64,000 nt of DNA from Kuschelorhynchus macadamiae (lineage: Eukaryota > Arthropoda > Insecta > Coleoptera > Curculionidae): NCBI GenBank assembly GCA_030620095.1, contig JAUTXW010001615.1:191501-255500 (forward strand), read 5' to 3'. Made by a program: the position numbers and the translations under genes. Each line of letters begins with the position of its first letter. Position 1 is the first letter of the stretch. Of this stretch, positions 60,801 through 64,000 are shown piece by piece. The notes beneath the pieces are model-generated. The model was given only the letters and a program-made list of their open reading frames with translations. It did no database searches and had not been told where the DNA came from.

Positions 60801-63800
60801 TTTAATAAATTTGTCAAAAAAGAAGTAAGAGAAGCCAAACAAAATTATTTTAAACAATTGATGCAATAATTGATGAACTAGATAAGGGTAGGACCATTGC
60901 CGGAATCTAATGTGATCTCTCGAAGGCATTCAATGTTATTGACCACGAGTTATTGTTGACAAAGTTGGAACTCTATGGAATTCGTGGAATCGGACTTTCT
61001 TTTTTGAGGTCTTATTTGACAAACAGAACTCAGAGGGTTTGCATGAGGTCTCGAGTATTGGGTACAGAAGGCTTATTTTTTTCTGGGAAGACTGAAGTAG
61101 GTAGCAGCCGGTGTGCCACAAGGGTCTATATTGGGACCAATGTTTTTTGTTACACTTGGCAATAATCTTTCCATGGTTATGGCAACAAATGGTGTTTACC
61201 TTTATGCTGATGATACATCATTATCATTTCAAGTCTTAAAATAGAGCGGGTTTCTGATCAGTCTGTCCTGGTCGTGGGGAAAATGGTTGACTGGTGTAGT
61301 TTAAATGGGTTGAAACTTAATAGTGACAAAACTGTACTTCTTTGGTTTAAGAATCCTGATGAATTGCTTTACGTTCCACTGAATGGTAATTCTATTCTTC
61401 AAAGGGAGGAAGTAAAGTACTGCCTGATCATATTAAAGTAATATCTGAAACCAATAAATTTCAAAAAGAGCTGAAAAGTTGCCTCCTGTTAAACGCATTC
61501 TACAAATTAAATGAATTTTATGAAATTTCCTGACTAATAATTGGGTAACAAAGGGTAATTTTTATGAAAGGCTTTTTTCCTACACATCGTGATCAATAAT
61601 CGTGCTTTTATGTTTTTTTGATAGCTTGTTAATTTGACAGATATGTATTCCTATATTTATCTTTTACTCTAATGTTTTGATATGACAAATTACTATTTGT
61701 TTTTTTTTAATTATTTGACTTGTGTGTGTGTGCGCGTGTGTACTTAGTAGTAGTATATATAGTAGGAACCTTTGACGTTGTAATATTTCTTTGAAATTTG
61801 ATACAATAAGTGAATTTAAATTTGAAAATTTGAAAGATGGCTTCCAGACGAAAATATGGAGCCACTGTATAATTGTAATTTAATATGCTTTACATACTAA
61901 GCATTGCTCTAAAAGTACCAATTAAATATTTTAGGTCCACAGTGGATACTGGGCTGTTCTAAGAAATATCAGGACTTCGTCAATAAAAACCTTGGAGAGA
62001 TTTTTTGAACATTTTGACAAGTATACTTGGAGTACAGTACAAATAGAAGCCATATTCAACGTTTTCATTTGGCCCTACTTAGACAAGTTGAACATCGAAG
62101 GCATTCATAGTCCAACCGCTTTACTAAAACTTTTCAAACAATGGGGTTGCAACCCAAGATATTTCAAATTACTTGTTAAATACAAAGAAGATGATCAAAA
62201 GCAATATATCTTACCCCACGTGTTTAAATTACTCGTAAATGAAAAAAGCAATGTATCGGTTGTTAATGTTATATATGAAATCATTGAAAGTATGCTTAAA
62301 TATGAAGTTTCCGAAGACGAAGCCGATTTAGAAATTTATGTCGACAACGTTTTGCCCATTGAAAGTAGCATTTTGGGAAAATGTAAAATCAATGAAAAAC
62401 TCAACTACGGGAGCTGTGTCCTTTTGCCTCACGTCCCGACTATTTTGGAGAGAATCAAACGAAGGCTGGAGGGCAAGAATAAGACTTTGAACAAAATGGA
62501 GCTATTTATATTGTGCAGAATTTCAGAGCTGGTATGGGAGAGTGACATTAGCGATTCTCTTTTACGTTTATTACTGCCGATTGTATTGAAAAAATGCACA
62601 TCTGATGAAGAAGTGGTTACCCAGCTTGTGACTACCGTTCATAATTTGCTAAAGAATGTGGACAAGCCCGAAGGTCAATTAAGAGATTTATCGCCTCTTT
62701 TTGGAGAAATATCCTATGCCTCTTGCCGAAAGATTTTGTGCAGTATTTTGAATTATGTTGCTGACAAATCTGGCTCTGAATCGCTTAGAAACGCTGCATC
62801 TTTGATCGGAGAGTTAAATGCATTTGACGTCAAGTGGCTGGACCAACCAGACTTTGAAAAACGACATGGCGCGCTCAGAAAAATTCAAAATTTAATCAAG
62901 GAGAGTCAAGTAGATATTTCGTTCGGGATTCTCTCGATCTACAATTTGTTCTATATTATGCGCAACGAAAAAGATTTATCTGGTAATTCTTCTCATACTT
63001 TGAGAACTTTGTGTGTGGCATTAATTAAAACATATCATAATAGTCAAAAGGATCTGGACTATATTCTAAACGGGTGCATTTTTCCTTTAATCAAATCAGG
63101 AATGAGGATTCTGAATAATGCGGATATGAGAAACGAATGCATTTCTCTGTTGGGGTGCTTAGCGAGAGAATGTCCCGAGAGTCATTTTGCTTTAAGGGAC
63201 CTAAATAAGTTTACAAATAAGGTAGATCTTGAGGTAGATTTCTTCGATAATTTAACACACATGCAAATTCATCGCCATGCCAGGGCGATGTTGAAGTTCT
63301 GTCAAATTATTCGTGAAGAAACTGTTGCTCCTAATGCGAAGACCCTTACCCAATTTTTGTTGCCTCTAGCTACGTATTATTTAGGTACTGAGAAATTTTC
63401 TGGCAAAAATGCTGTTATTGATGCAGCTATAGAAATGGTGGGGGTCATTTGCAGAATAATGCCATGGCATCAGTATGAGGGCATTTTAAAATTTACCCTT
63501 TCAAAGTTGCGTGGTAAAGTTGAATTTCAAAAGCAGCTGGTTCGTTTGATAGTGGTTATATTAGACGCTTTTCATTTTGACTTGACGAAGGGACACTTGG
63601 AGAATTTGCAAAAAATGGTTGATATTAAAAGTGATAAGGATTTAAGCAAAGTGTCAAGTAGTGATGGTACTGGCGATAATGAAAATGACAGTGATATAGA
63701 TATTTCACAAGATGGTGGCGATATTGAAGACAAAGTTGATGATGATGATATAAGTGCTAGTTTGGAAGAGTCATTAGACCATGAGGAAGAGAGTGAAGAC

Positions 63801-64000
63801 GAGGAAGAAAATGATGACAAAAAAGGAAGAATTATCGATAAAGTCAGTATTTTATGTAAATCTACTGCAACCAGAGTTATTAAAACTATTCAGGTGAGTA
63901 AATTTAAAAAAATTGTGAAATGTGTTAAAACTCTTGTACTAATGTGTTTGTACTAATTTATAAAGCTACTTTTTACATTTTTAGAGCGTCCTGTTGCCAC
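21964..64000 (+). CDS. UTP20: UTP20/DRIM, small-subunit processome component, 5' part (nine exons, runs off window)
   Basis: UTP20 is a very large HEAT-repeat protein of the nucleolar U3 snoRNP/SSU processome, needed for early pre-18S rRNA processing. Exons 21964-22008, 23241-23527, 28067-28400, 34038-35246, 42660-43255, 47976-48146, 51451-52132, 61935-63893 and 63985-64000+ join with consistent phase and no stop, giving 1,761 codons to 63893 (human UTP20 is about 2,785 aa). Landmarks shared with animal UTP20: MKNKSTRHKDVNTFK start, FQPFSERISNIDVDIFHKV, AAESFAFVARKVKDK, LLFEVINGVGGQFHSCADQ, PLRYLCGVLYMNF, LEKCLAPKKLL, LPHVPTILERIKRR, FFDNLTHMQIHRHARAMLKF and VVILDAFHFDL. An acidic stretch (63680-63820) precedes a basic segment. 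Introns of 1.2-9.8 kb are loaded with transposons, while intron 8 is only 91 bp. The reading frame looks fully functional. Confidence 0.96.
22070..22440 (-). mobile_element. LINE C-terminal fragment
   Basis: Reading - from about 22280 gives FNSLPSNIKQINNPKKQKRT, then VDIEPYTIDEYYRH and a stop. This is the conserved LP...IK...F...EPYTIxEY tail of CR1/Jockey-superfamily ORF2 (compare 53340-53490). It lies in UTP20 intron 1. Confidence 0.65.
22450..23230. other. UTP20 intron 1 remainder
   Basis: AT-rich. A TTATCAATTGA element occurs in both orientations at about 22666-22695. No coding signal recognised. Confidence 0.4.
23241..23527 (+). CDS. UTP20: UTP20 exon 2
   Basis: The acceptor is CTTTTTTCAG and the donor GGA|GTAAGT. 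It encodes FQPFSERISNIDVDIFHKVS, GESYFYQAIQKWNILNLTEG and DTLFLQPILE, the N-terminal helical repeats. The frame contains no ATG-initiated ORF of note and was found by homology and phase. Confidence 0.9.
23528..24030. other. UTP20 intron 2, 5' part
   Basis: AT-rich sequence with no recognised feature. Confidence 0.4.
24300..25300 (-). mobile_element. hAT transposon fragment (DUF659 type)
   Basis: The - strand frame 25262-25050 encodes SSVIESFDTSGHPHMAEYLA and SSVTDNTTNMNM, the DUF659 block of hAT transposases (family SIDTSG...VVTDNAANM, whose D is catalytic). Flanking - strand sequence from 24300 is compatible with the C-terminal part but is shattered. Ends were not found. Confidence 0.6.
25310..26310. 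other. UTP20 intron 2, low-complexity stretch
   Basis: Long A and T runs near 25810-25960 create an open frame (25715-25978) with no protein character. This may be the eroded 5' end of the adjacent - strand hAT fragment. Confidence 0.35.
26320..27965 (+). mobile_element. Jockey-like LINE, 5'-truncated, with (AAAT)n tail
   Basis: Pieces in order: GFLVPIHKTGDKESIKNYRS (26490), YTDFSKAFDRVNHKLLLAKI (26720), VSGVPQGTHCSPLLFNLFVN, FLMFADDLKIFKV (catalytic DD), TVKDLGVIFDYRLSFSDYI, RTVLEYASVIWSPNYEVY and KVQNRFLRLCAYKLN. The reading frame breaks near 26610, 27120 and 27615. The 3' end is a simple tail of AAAT units at 27939-27965. It is the same broad family as LINE B. A 5' truncation at about 26320 is typical of target-primed reverse transcription. 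Confidence 0.85.
28067..28400 (+). CDS. UTP20: UTP20 exon 3
   Basis: The acceptor is TTGTTTCAG and the donor GAT|GTAAGT. It encodes VVAVAQDLQKEFYVYYQKFL, WTFTCLAYLFKILWRPM and NSFAAESFAFVARKVKDKP, a highly conserved DRIM-domain block. Confidence 0.93.
28500..29650 (+). mobile_element. Degenerate LINE
   Basis: 28590-28790 encodes KHFKVSVVTPIYKENITNYR and PISVISDLATNFEKRLKNRL (RT block 1). The PQG box (LQLVCRKVQ-like, near 28800) and an ADDA block near 28900 are out of frame. A C-terminal FYNCIPIEIG stretch is at about 29545. It is heavily eroded, in UTP20 intron 3. A local inverted repeat (AATTTGTGAATAAGACAT and its complement) is at about 29140-29200. Confidence 0.6.
29970..30710 (-). mobile_element. 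LINE 5' half: SGNH-like ORF1 and endonuclease start
   Basis: On the - strand, 30703-30400 includes KPQILIMSDFNAKGFISIFK, resembling the GDSxARG block of SGNH-hydrolase ORF1 proteins carried by some insect LINEs. Further on, about 30160-29980 reads YYQNVRGLRTKTNEI and FNNKYVVFQKDRNYEELGCN, the start of an APE endonuclease. Gene order (ORF1 then endonuclease) is correct for a 5' LINE half. Frames are broken. Confidence 0.6.
30830..31068 (+). repeat. Unclassified repeat E, left part of copy split by mariner
   Basis: It contains the family landmarks CCACCATTTTCTTTCGCCAT, GCGAACAGACAGACAGATCA and GAATTGAGAAAATATGTTTT. The copy is cut at the TA at 31067-31068 and resumes at 33437. Other copies: 39565-39735 (-) and 57500-58235. 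Confidence 0.7.
31069..31541. repeat. Left TIR of DD41D element 1
   Basis: Inverted match to 32963-33436. It contains internal ACACCCTRTAT-type motifs at 31214-31223 (inverted), 31266-31274 and 31402-31412. The short open frames across it are by-products. Confidence 0.85.
31672..32842 (-). CDS. DD41D mariner-family transposase, intact, one 103 bp intron
   Basis: Cut-and-paste transposase of the IS630/Tc1/mariner superfamily. A continuous frame 32676-31672 has the core, but the N-terminus before YPERPQ is not family-like. A small upstream exon (32842-32745, MNNFENSHKYDMMVCFIECH then ENSDQASDLYFN) joins by GTAAGC donor and ATATCGTAG acceptor to 32641-31672. The join reads SDLYFNRYPERPQ, as in related proteins, and gives 355 aa. 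It has a helix-turn-helix at about residues 75-110 (HIQETVGVSKSQTQRILRKH). The catalytic acids are D157 (WSDEA), D247 (FQQDGAPAH) and D289 (SPDLSILDF), with 41 residues between the last two. No stop or frameshift. The spliced model is an inference. Confidence 0.85.
32963..33436. repeat. Right TIR of DD41D element 1
   Basis: Inverted match to 31069-31541, ending CAGTG before TA. Small indels and substitutions relative to the left copy. Confidence 0.85.
33437..33490 (+). repeat. Repeat E, right part of split copy
   Basis: GTGAAGATCTGAAAAAGTCT followed by GAGGGAAGTAATAA, the family's conserved 3' end, directly after the mariner's right TA. Confidence 0.65.
33491..34037. other. UTP20 intron 3, 3' end
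   Basis: AT-rich intron up to the exon 4 acceptor; no feature recognised. Confidence 0.4.
34038..35246 (+). CDS. UTP20: UTP20 exon 4 (403 codons)
   Basis: The acceptor is ATTTTTTAG and the donor GAG|GTAAGA. It begins GISGCGKLLFEVINGVGGQF HSC (family LLFEMxxG...FHSC) and continues through alpha-helical repeats with ILPTFLRKCGEYELDKDCL and DNPVQVKTGLLLLNIVLES. Phase 0 at both ends. Confidence 0.94.
35247..35793. other. UTP20 intron 4, 5' part
   Basis: AT-rich. The open frame 35465-35665 shows no family resemblance. No repeat recognised. Confidence 0.4.
35796..37533 (-). mobile_element. TIR-bounded element carrying an unclassified arthropod repeat protein
   Basis: The ends are CACTGGCCGA(A/C)AA... 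and its complement, an imperfect TIR of about 30 bp (35796 onward and back from 37533), flanked by TA on both sides (35794-35795 and 37534-37535). Length is 1,738 bp. The - strand inside encodes pieces of a protein found in many copies across arthropod genomes but, to my knowledge, not assigned to a named transposase family. The TA duplication and CACTGG-type end suggest mobilisation by Tc1/mariner-like machinery. The copy is internally deleted and frameshifted. Confidence 0.75.
36070..37240 (-). pseudogene. Degraded orphan repeat protein (FHQDI-type) of the TIR element
   Basis: N-terminal piece (37198-36716): NLPVPIAPLNWQAIDLGDNG, an acidic/serine linker, then ELNDLVCDLGLSKHS. C-terminal piece (36672-36217): MKNIVKALNKNDDGFKYLRQ, FPQLSDAKLKEGIFIGPQIR, AWNSFLNVVRGFLGNN and LGARMSLKIHFLHSHLSFFP. 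Past that, in shifted frames, come GAVSDEPGESF and RYLGRWDPAMMGDY. Related proteins from memory carry a longer middle containing a CxxC...W motif, which is missing here, so this is a deletion derivative. Conserved D, H and Q residues in the SDE...FHQDI block could be catalytic, but no function is known to me. Confidence 0.65.
37540..38730. other. UTP20 intron 4, middle
   Basis: AT-rich with no recognised gene. The open frame 38283-38089 is hydrophobic but has no family resemblance. Confidence 0.35.
38740..39180 (-). mobile_element. Penelope-like element 3' fragment
   Basis: The - strand frame 39141-38899 encodes DNNHAINEKVEILHILTKLS and LLEAMKINRRKNTQNLLND, the C-terminal part of the GIY-YIG endonuclease region of Penelope-like retroelements (family NHxF...ILHxxxKGxxLNxLExxEI). 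The catalytic GIY-YIG core is not visible here. Confidence 0.5.
39565..39735 (-). repeat. Unclassified repeat E, - strand copy
   Basis: Reverse complement ends in CACGAGGGAAGTAATAA and contains GCGAACAGACAGACATACC and AATTGAGAAAACATGTTTT, as in the other copies. It abuts the TA palindrome at 39736. Confidence 0.7.
39736..39855. repeat. (TA)n microsatellite inside a perfect palindrome
   Basis: CGAAAAATACAGGCTATA at 39736-39753 and its exact complement at 39838-39855 flank about 84 bases of almost pure TA. This is a cruciform-prone site and a likely assembly or length-variation hotspot. Confidence 0.9.
40022..41640 (-). mobile_element. IS630-type DDE transposon, inactive, with inverted copy of its 5' coding end
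   Basis: The - strand gene runs from an HTH start near 41515 (VLNLIKYYENENSLANIQET, frame broken) through 41164-40517 (RASQRIQFLKKYPDNVNSKF, VVFLDKTLIFSNESG, LIIVNNASYHS, RTYHCQFNAIELIWAGAKSF). It ends in shifted frame at 40553-40371 (LNYITPEYWKKSVEHTEKLI). In the DDE triad the first D (FLDKT) and the E (IELIW) are kept, but the second D is N (VNNASYH). The segment 40022-40238 is an inverted copy of 41315-41524, which codes the protein's N-terminus. Confidence 0.75.
41950..42560 (-). mobile_element. LINE fragment between endonuclease and RT
   Basis: The - strand at about 42490-42400 reads KIKDKARKPWVTKGLKVSGR, the PWxTxGL linker that follows the endonuclease in Jockey-superfamily LINEs. Flanks are too degraded to extend. 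Confidence 0.5.
42660..43255 (+). CDS. UTP20: UTP20 exon 5
   Basis: The acceptor is GTGTATTTCAG and the donor TGA|GTAAGT. It encodes LRLLTSHIYTTFENLPEF, FRIFTLIHQVESIEPLVHSY, FKLIPLRYLCGVLYMNFKLL and NYRLLLWKALGMFADVAEAK, matching the human PLRYLLGMLYINF and FRFLLWRAL blocks. Confidence 0.93.
43988..44458 (-). pseudogene. Penelope-like GIY-YIG endonuclease domain
   Basis: It encodes SGVYQLDCSHCSSYIGKTGR, RIQEHLNAQK and FGVHPKQTKHSFDIENNF. The GVYQL...YIGKTGR pair is the GIY-YIG signature and CxxC is the zinc-finger-like pair usual in this clade. It is in a different frame from the RT, so the polyprotein is broken. Family members nick target DNA with this domain. Confidence 0.85.
44478..45077 (-). 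pseudogene. Penelope-like reverse transcriptase (3' part)
   Basis: It encodes LDGLPMGSSLSPLLAEIFMS, FFWRRYVDDTFVIWTGSR (catalytic YVDD), TLEVENNNTLNFLDLSITKK and FYSIYRKPTQTDHTIP, the standard Penelope-like RT order. The N-terminal RT motifs are missing because the frame runs into the inverted second copy at 45078. It ends at a stop at 44478. Confidence 0.85.
45720..47320 (+). mobile_element. Degenerate LINE (endonuclease and RT pieces)
   Basis: Endonuclease pieces: RNGDVLIAVCNHLPNRDIDL, EEVWVAIETSSFKELFCFIY, HSLCVAGDYNLPNIKWSNSS. Linker pieces near 46600-46740: FWSYIHSDNELPSPM and ELFALHFSSVYVPS. RT remnants near 47100: LERGVVVDSMYADIPKA. It is Jockey/R1-like and broken by many frameshifts. 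Confidence 0.7.
47330..47970. other. UTP20 intron 5, 3' part
   Basis: AT-rich; no feature recognised. Confidence 0.4.
47976..48146 (+). CDS. UTP20: UTP20 exon 6 (polar linker)
   Basis: The acceptor is TTTCGTTCTAG and the donor AAA|GTAAGT. It encodes NEYFNSNAEMATICNIKTFS and a Lys/Glu/Ser-rich low-complexity linker, as at the equivalent acidic linker in human UTP20. Phase 2 in and out. The antisense frame here is a shadow. Confidence 0.85.
48239..48879. repeat. Left TIR of DD41D element 2
   Basis: Inverted match to 50503-51145. It holds ACACCCTRTATTTT motifs at 48415-48428 and 48726-48739 and an inverted ATAGGGTGT at 48654-48662. Confidence 0.85.
49103..50047 (-). pseudogene. Frameshifted DD41D transposase of element 2
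   Basis: Three overlapping - strand pieces: HTH part (50047-49808, SAEIDLGLSYSTIQRILSKH), middle (49725-49456, KKIIWTDESKFTRERIFNRR with the first catalytic D) and C-terminal part (49483-49103, QLDGAPAHRSNEVSQE and WPPRSPDLTPLDSYLWG with the other two). The last two D residues are again separated by 41 residues. At least two frameshifts, near 49480 and 49800, inactivate it. The protein is related to, but clearly distinct from, the transposase at 31672-32842. A spliced N-terminal exon is likely upstream but was not resolved. Confidence 0.8.
50503..51145. repeat. Right TIR of DD41D element 2
   Basis: Inverted match to the left TIR, ending ACCCTG before TA. Confidence 0.85.
51451..52132 (+). 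CDS. UTP20: UTP20 exon 7
   Basis: The acceptor is ATTAATTCCAG and the donor AAG|GTAAGT. It encodes TLLFKLSVFSQFKSPKSMYR, DCLMTYKFKYLTPYKEHLYN, NRRNLVLRFLAGCEEKEMLT and LLKILHIVGALVKGVMEQFN. The true exon starts at 51451; the open frame upstream to 51338 is intron. Confidence 0.94.
52200..53750 (+). mobile_element. 5'-truncated LINE with (TTTGAC)n tail and lost YADD box
   Basis: It encodes INTHQHGFLPQKSINTALYD, GSFLDLSKAFESLSHSILLD, LERYGIRGSPLRWLQSYLQG, MGVPQGSVIGPLLF, DTKFLGIYIDCHLG, RVMLGMRYRDSCRGIFRRHN and VEPYTIAEF. Between NFPSENI and SAPTLERATEI the expected YADDT strand is missing and replaced by a stop, so this copy cannot polymerise. A TTTGAC-unit tail lies at about 53732-53749. Confidence 0.85.
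53812..53879. repeat. 34 bp tandem duplication
   Basis: GATTTTGATAAGAATCGCTC... is repeated head to tail (53812-53845 and 53846-53879) with one to two differences. Noncoding, between the LINE and the hAT element. Confidence 0.85.
53995..56513 (-). mobile_element. hAT transposon with 8 bp target duplication
   Basis: The ends are CAGGGGCGTGC and, on the other strand, CAGCGGCGTGC; subterminal GGAAGC-type sequence is shared. Flanks are CTATCATC (53987-53994) and CTATCCTC (56514-56521), an 8 bp duplication with one mismatch, diagnostic of hAT. Length is 2,519 bp. The transposase gene is on the - strand. Confidence 0.88.
54116..56030 (-). pseudogene. hAT transposase (ZMYM/DUF4371 type), one stop and one frameshift
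   Basis: From the 5' end: TTF-type finger region (CENISTLFCWPCLLFENEK, about 55990), FHKAVKRHIMSKAHLQAVLK, DUF4371 core with VLNETTDITNFSQLSIVTRY and HDGAAVMA, then an in-frame TGA (55222-55224). The frame continues AVFVHCFTHKLNLVLSQSI and LPKVAPTRWNY. After a frameshift near 54670 comes the dimerisation region VTSSSVERNFSTLKRIKNFV. Catalytic acids in ETTD and HDGA are present, but the stop and shift inactivate it. Confidence 0.85.
56538..56832 (+). repeat. About 290 bp dispersed noncoding repeat, copy 2
   Basis: Second copy of the sequence at 5632-5925, same orientation, with scattered substitutions and small indels. It begins a few bases after the hAT right flank. Confidence 0.7.
56840..57490. 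other. UTP20 intron 7, AT-rich stretch
   Basis: No feature recognised. The open frame 57437-57183 is hydrophobic low-complexity. Confidence 0.35.
57500..58235 (+). repeat. Unclassified repeat E, two to three diverged units in tandem
   Basis: Repeated blocks CCGCCATTTTGTTC(C/G)GCCAT, ACAGACAGACAGACAGACAA, AATTGAGAAAACATGTTTTT and GTGAAGATCTGAAACAATC recur at about 57540-57780, 57780-57925 and 57925-58235. The last unit ends in the hairpin ACTTCCCTTTTACGAGGGAA then GTAAAA. Confidence 0.75.
58250..58390 (+). mobile_element. LINE D, endonuclease N-terminal piece
   Basis: The + strand reads LTEAWVKKEEETYYNFKNFE and SIYATRNKRGSRLRIFF, the ITETW...RGGG block of an APE endonuclease. Its downstream half resumes at about 60230, beyond a cluster of - strand insertions. 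Confidence 0.6.
58399..58500 (+). repeat. Short coding-like repeat, copy 2
   Basis: It reads KDVADARIGQVAVQKRTLQH and AKHSKWYAFANNVK, then stop. About 90 percent identical by eye to 11240-11345. Confidence 0.5.
58505..59115 (-). mobile_element. LINE 3' end with RNase H domain and TAC-repeat tail
   Basis: The - strand reads DGHSGVEGNEKADEFARNAQ (RNase H motif with a catalytic D), WRLIGILTRHCMLNRHMHRL, CPNCGTEEKDPYHLVGTCEK and LLSFIRRTGRL. This is the ORF2 end typical of the I/R1/LOA group. The 3' end at about 58505-58530 is C-rich followed by (TAC)n. GC content is clearly higher than the surroundings. Confidence 0.8.
59119..60060 (-). mobile_element. Jockey-like LINE B, second copy
   Basis: NLKSGDKSDVKNYRGISLLS, IYTDISKAFDSVCHQLLLWK, TSGVPQGSHVGPVLFLLFI, CLLYADDLKFFSPVSSDSNL, LGVIFDENLTFNLHIDNIVL and RSVLEYCCTIWSPSYQCHID. 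It is close to the split copy at 11460-16560. Frames break near 59570 and 59380, and it is 3'-truncated at about 59125. Confidence 0.85.
60230..61560 (+). mobile_element. LINE D, endonuclease C-terminus and RT
   Basis: NSSTLIDHVLISSDKKMDLQ and SALSDHQIKI (catalytic SDH) lie at 60370-60480. The RT has CDLSKAFNVIDHELLLTKLE, LYGIRGIGLSFLRSYLTNRT, then a frameshift before the CGVPQGS-like box and YADDTS near 61205. A - strand open frame across it is a shadow. It probably continues 58250-58390. Confidence 0.75.
61565..61934. other. UTP20 intron 7, 3' end
   Basis: AT-rich with a GTGTGTGTGCGCGTGTG tract at about 61723-61740; leads into the exon 8 acceptor. Confidence 0.5.
61935..63893 (+). CDS. UTP20: UTP20 exon 8 (653 codons)
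   Basis: The acceptor is AAATATTTTAG and the donor CAG|GTGAGT. It encodes VHSGYWAVLRNIRTSSIKTL, HSPTALLKLFKQWGCNPRYF, VLLPHVPTILERIKRRLEGK, FFDNLTHMQIHRHARAMLKF and LIVVILDAFHFDLTKG. At about codons 575-620 of the exon comes an Asp/Glu/Ser-rich tract (DSDIDISQDGGDIEDKVDDD). A serine-rich antisense ORF over that tract is an artefact. Confidence 0.96.
63985..64000 (+). CDS. UTP20: UTP20 exon 9, cut by window end
   Basis: After a 91-base intron with acceptor CATTTTTAG the frame continues SVLLP, as in the family's IQ-x-x-LLPxLH segment. Only 16 bases are in the window. Confidence 0.8.

Noticed and set aside
63572..63820. Serine-rich antisense ORF
   Set aside because: Shadow of the acidic tract of UTP20 exon 8.

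Overview
The window looks like AT-rich insect nuclear DNA. A beetle is my guess, from the mix of Jockey/CR1-type LINEs, Penelope-like elements, hAT and mariner/IS630-type transposons; nothing in the sequence fixes the order. There is no bacterial, plasmid or organellar signature. I saw no rRNA or CRISPR array. I did not recognise a tRNA, but without a folding program I cannot exclude one.

Three conserved protein-coding genes could be rebuilt exon by exon with GT-AG junctions and unbroken phase. (1) The C-terminal half of the COPI coat subunit delta-COP lies on the + strand (2864-9909, four exons, stop and poly(A) signal present). (2) A complete nurim homologue lies on the - strand (20261-10553, five exons, 247 aa). 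(3) The 5' part of UTP20/DRIM, a HEAT-repeat protein of the small-subunit processome, lies on the + strand from 21964 to beyond the window end (nine exons; about 1,761 codons to position 63893). Nurim and UTP20 are divergently transcribed. Between them sits one small unassigned ORF with a single predicted membrane span (20897-21160, -). The three genes share no pathway (Golgi coat, inner nuclear membrane, ribosome biogenesis), and I see no functional linkage.

Most of the rest is intronic mobile DNA, often nested. The 7.6 kb nurim intron 4 holds a near full-length LINE (11919-16231) inserted into an opposite-strand Jockey-like LINE, plus hAT remains. UTP20 introns hold: an open-frame DD41D mariner-type transposon with 470 bp inverted repeats (31069-33436), itself inserted in an older dispersed repeat; a TIR-bounded element coding for an unclassified arthropod protein family (35796-37533); an IS630-type transposon with an inverted copy of its own 5' coding end (40022-41640); an inverted Penelope-like element with a 14 bp target duplication (43552-45633); a second, broken DD41D element with about 640 bp TIRs (48239-51145); a hAT element with 8 bp target duplications (53995-56513); and a nest of LINEs (58250-61560).

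The best candidates for something undescribed are the orphan-protein TIR element at 35796-37533, the unassigned membrane microprotein at 20897-21160, the unclassified repeat ending in GAGGGAAGTAA, and a perfect 82 bp inverted repeat just upstream of the last nurim exon.
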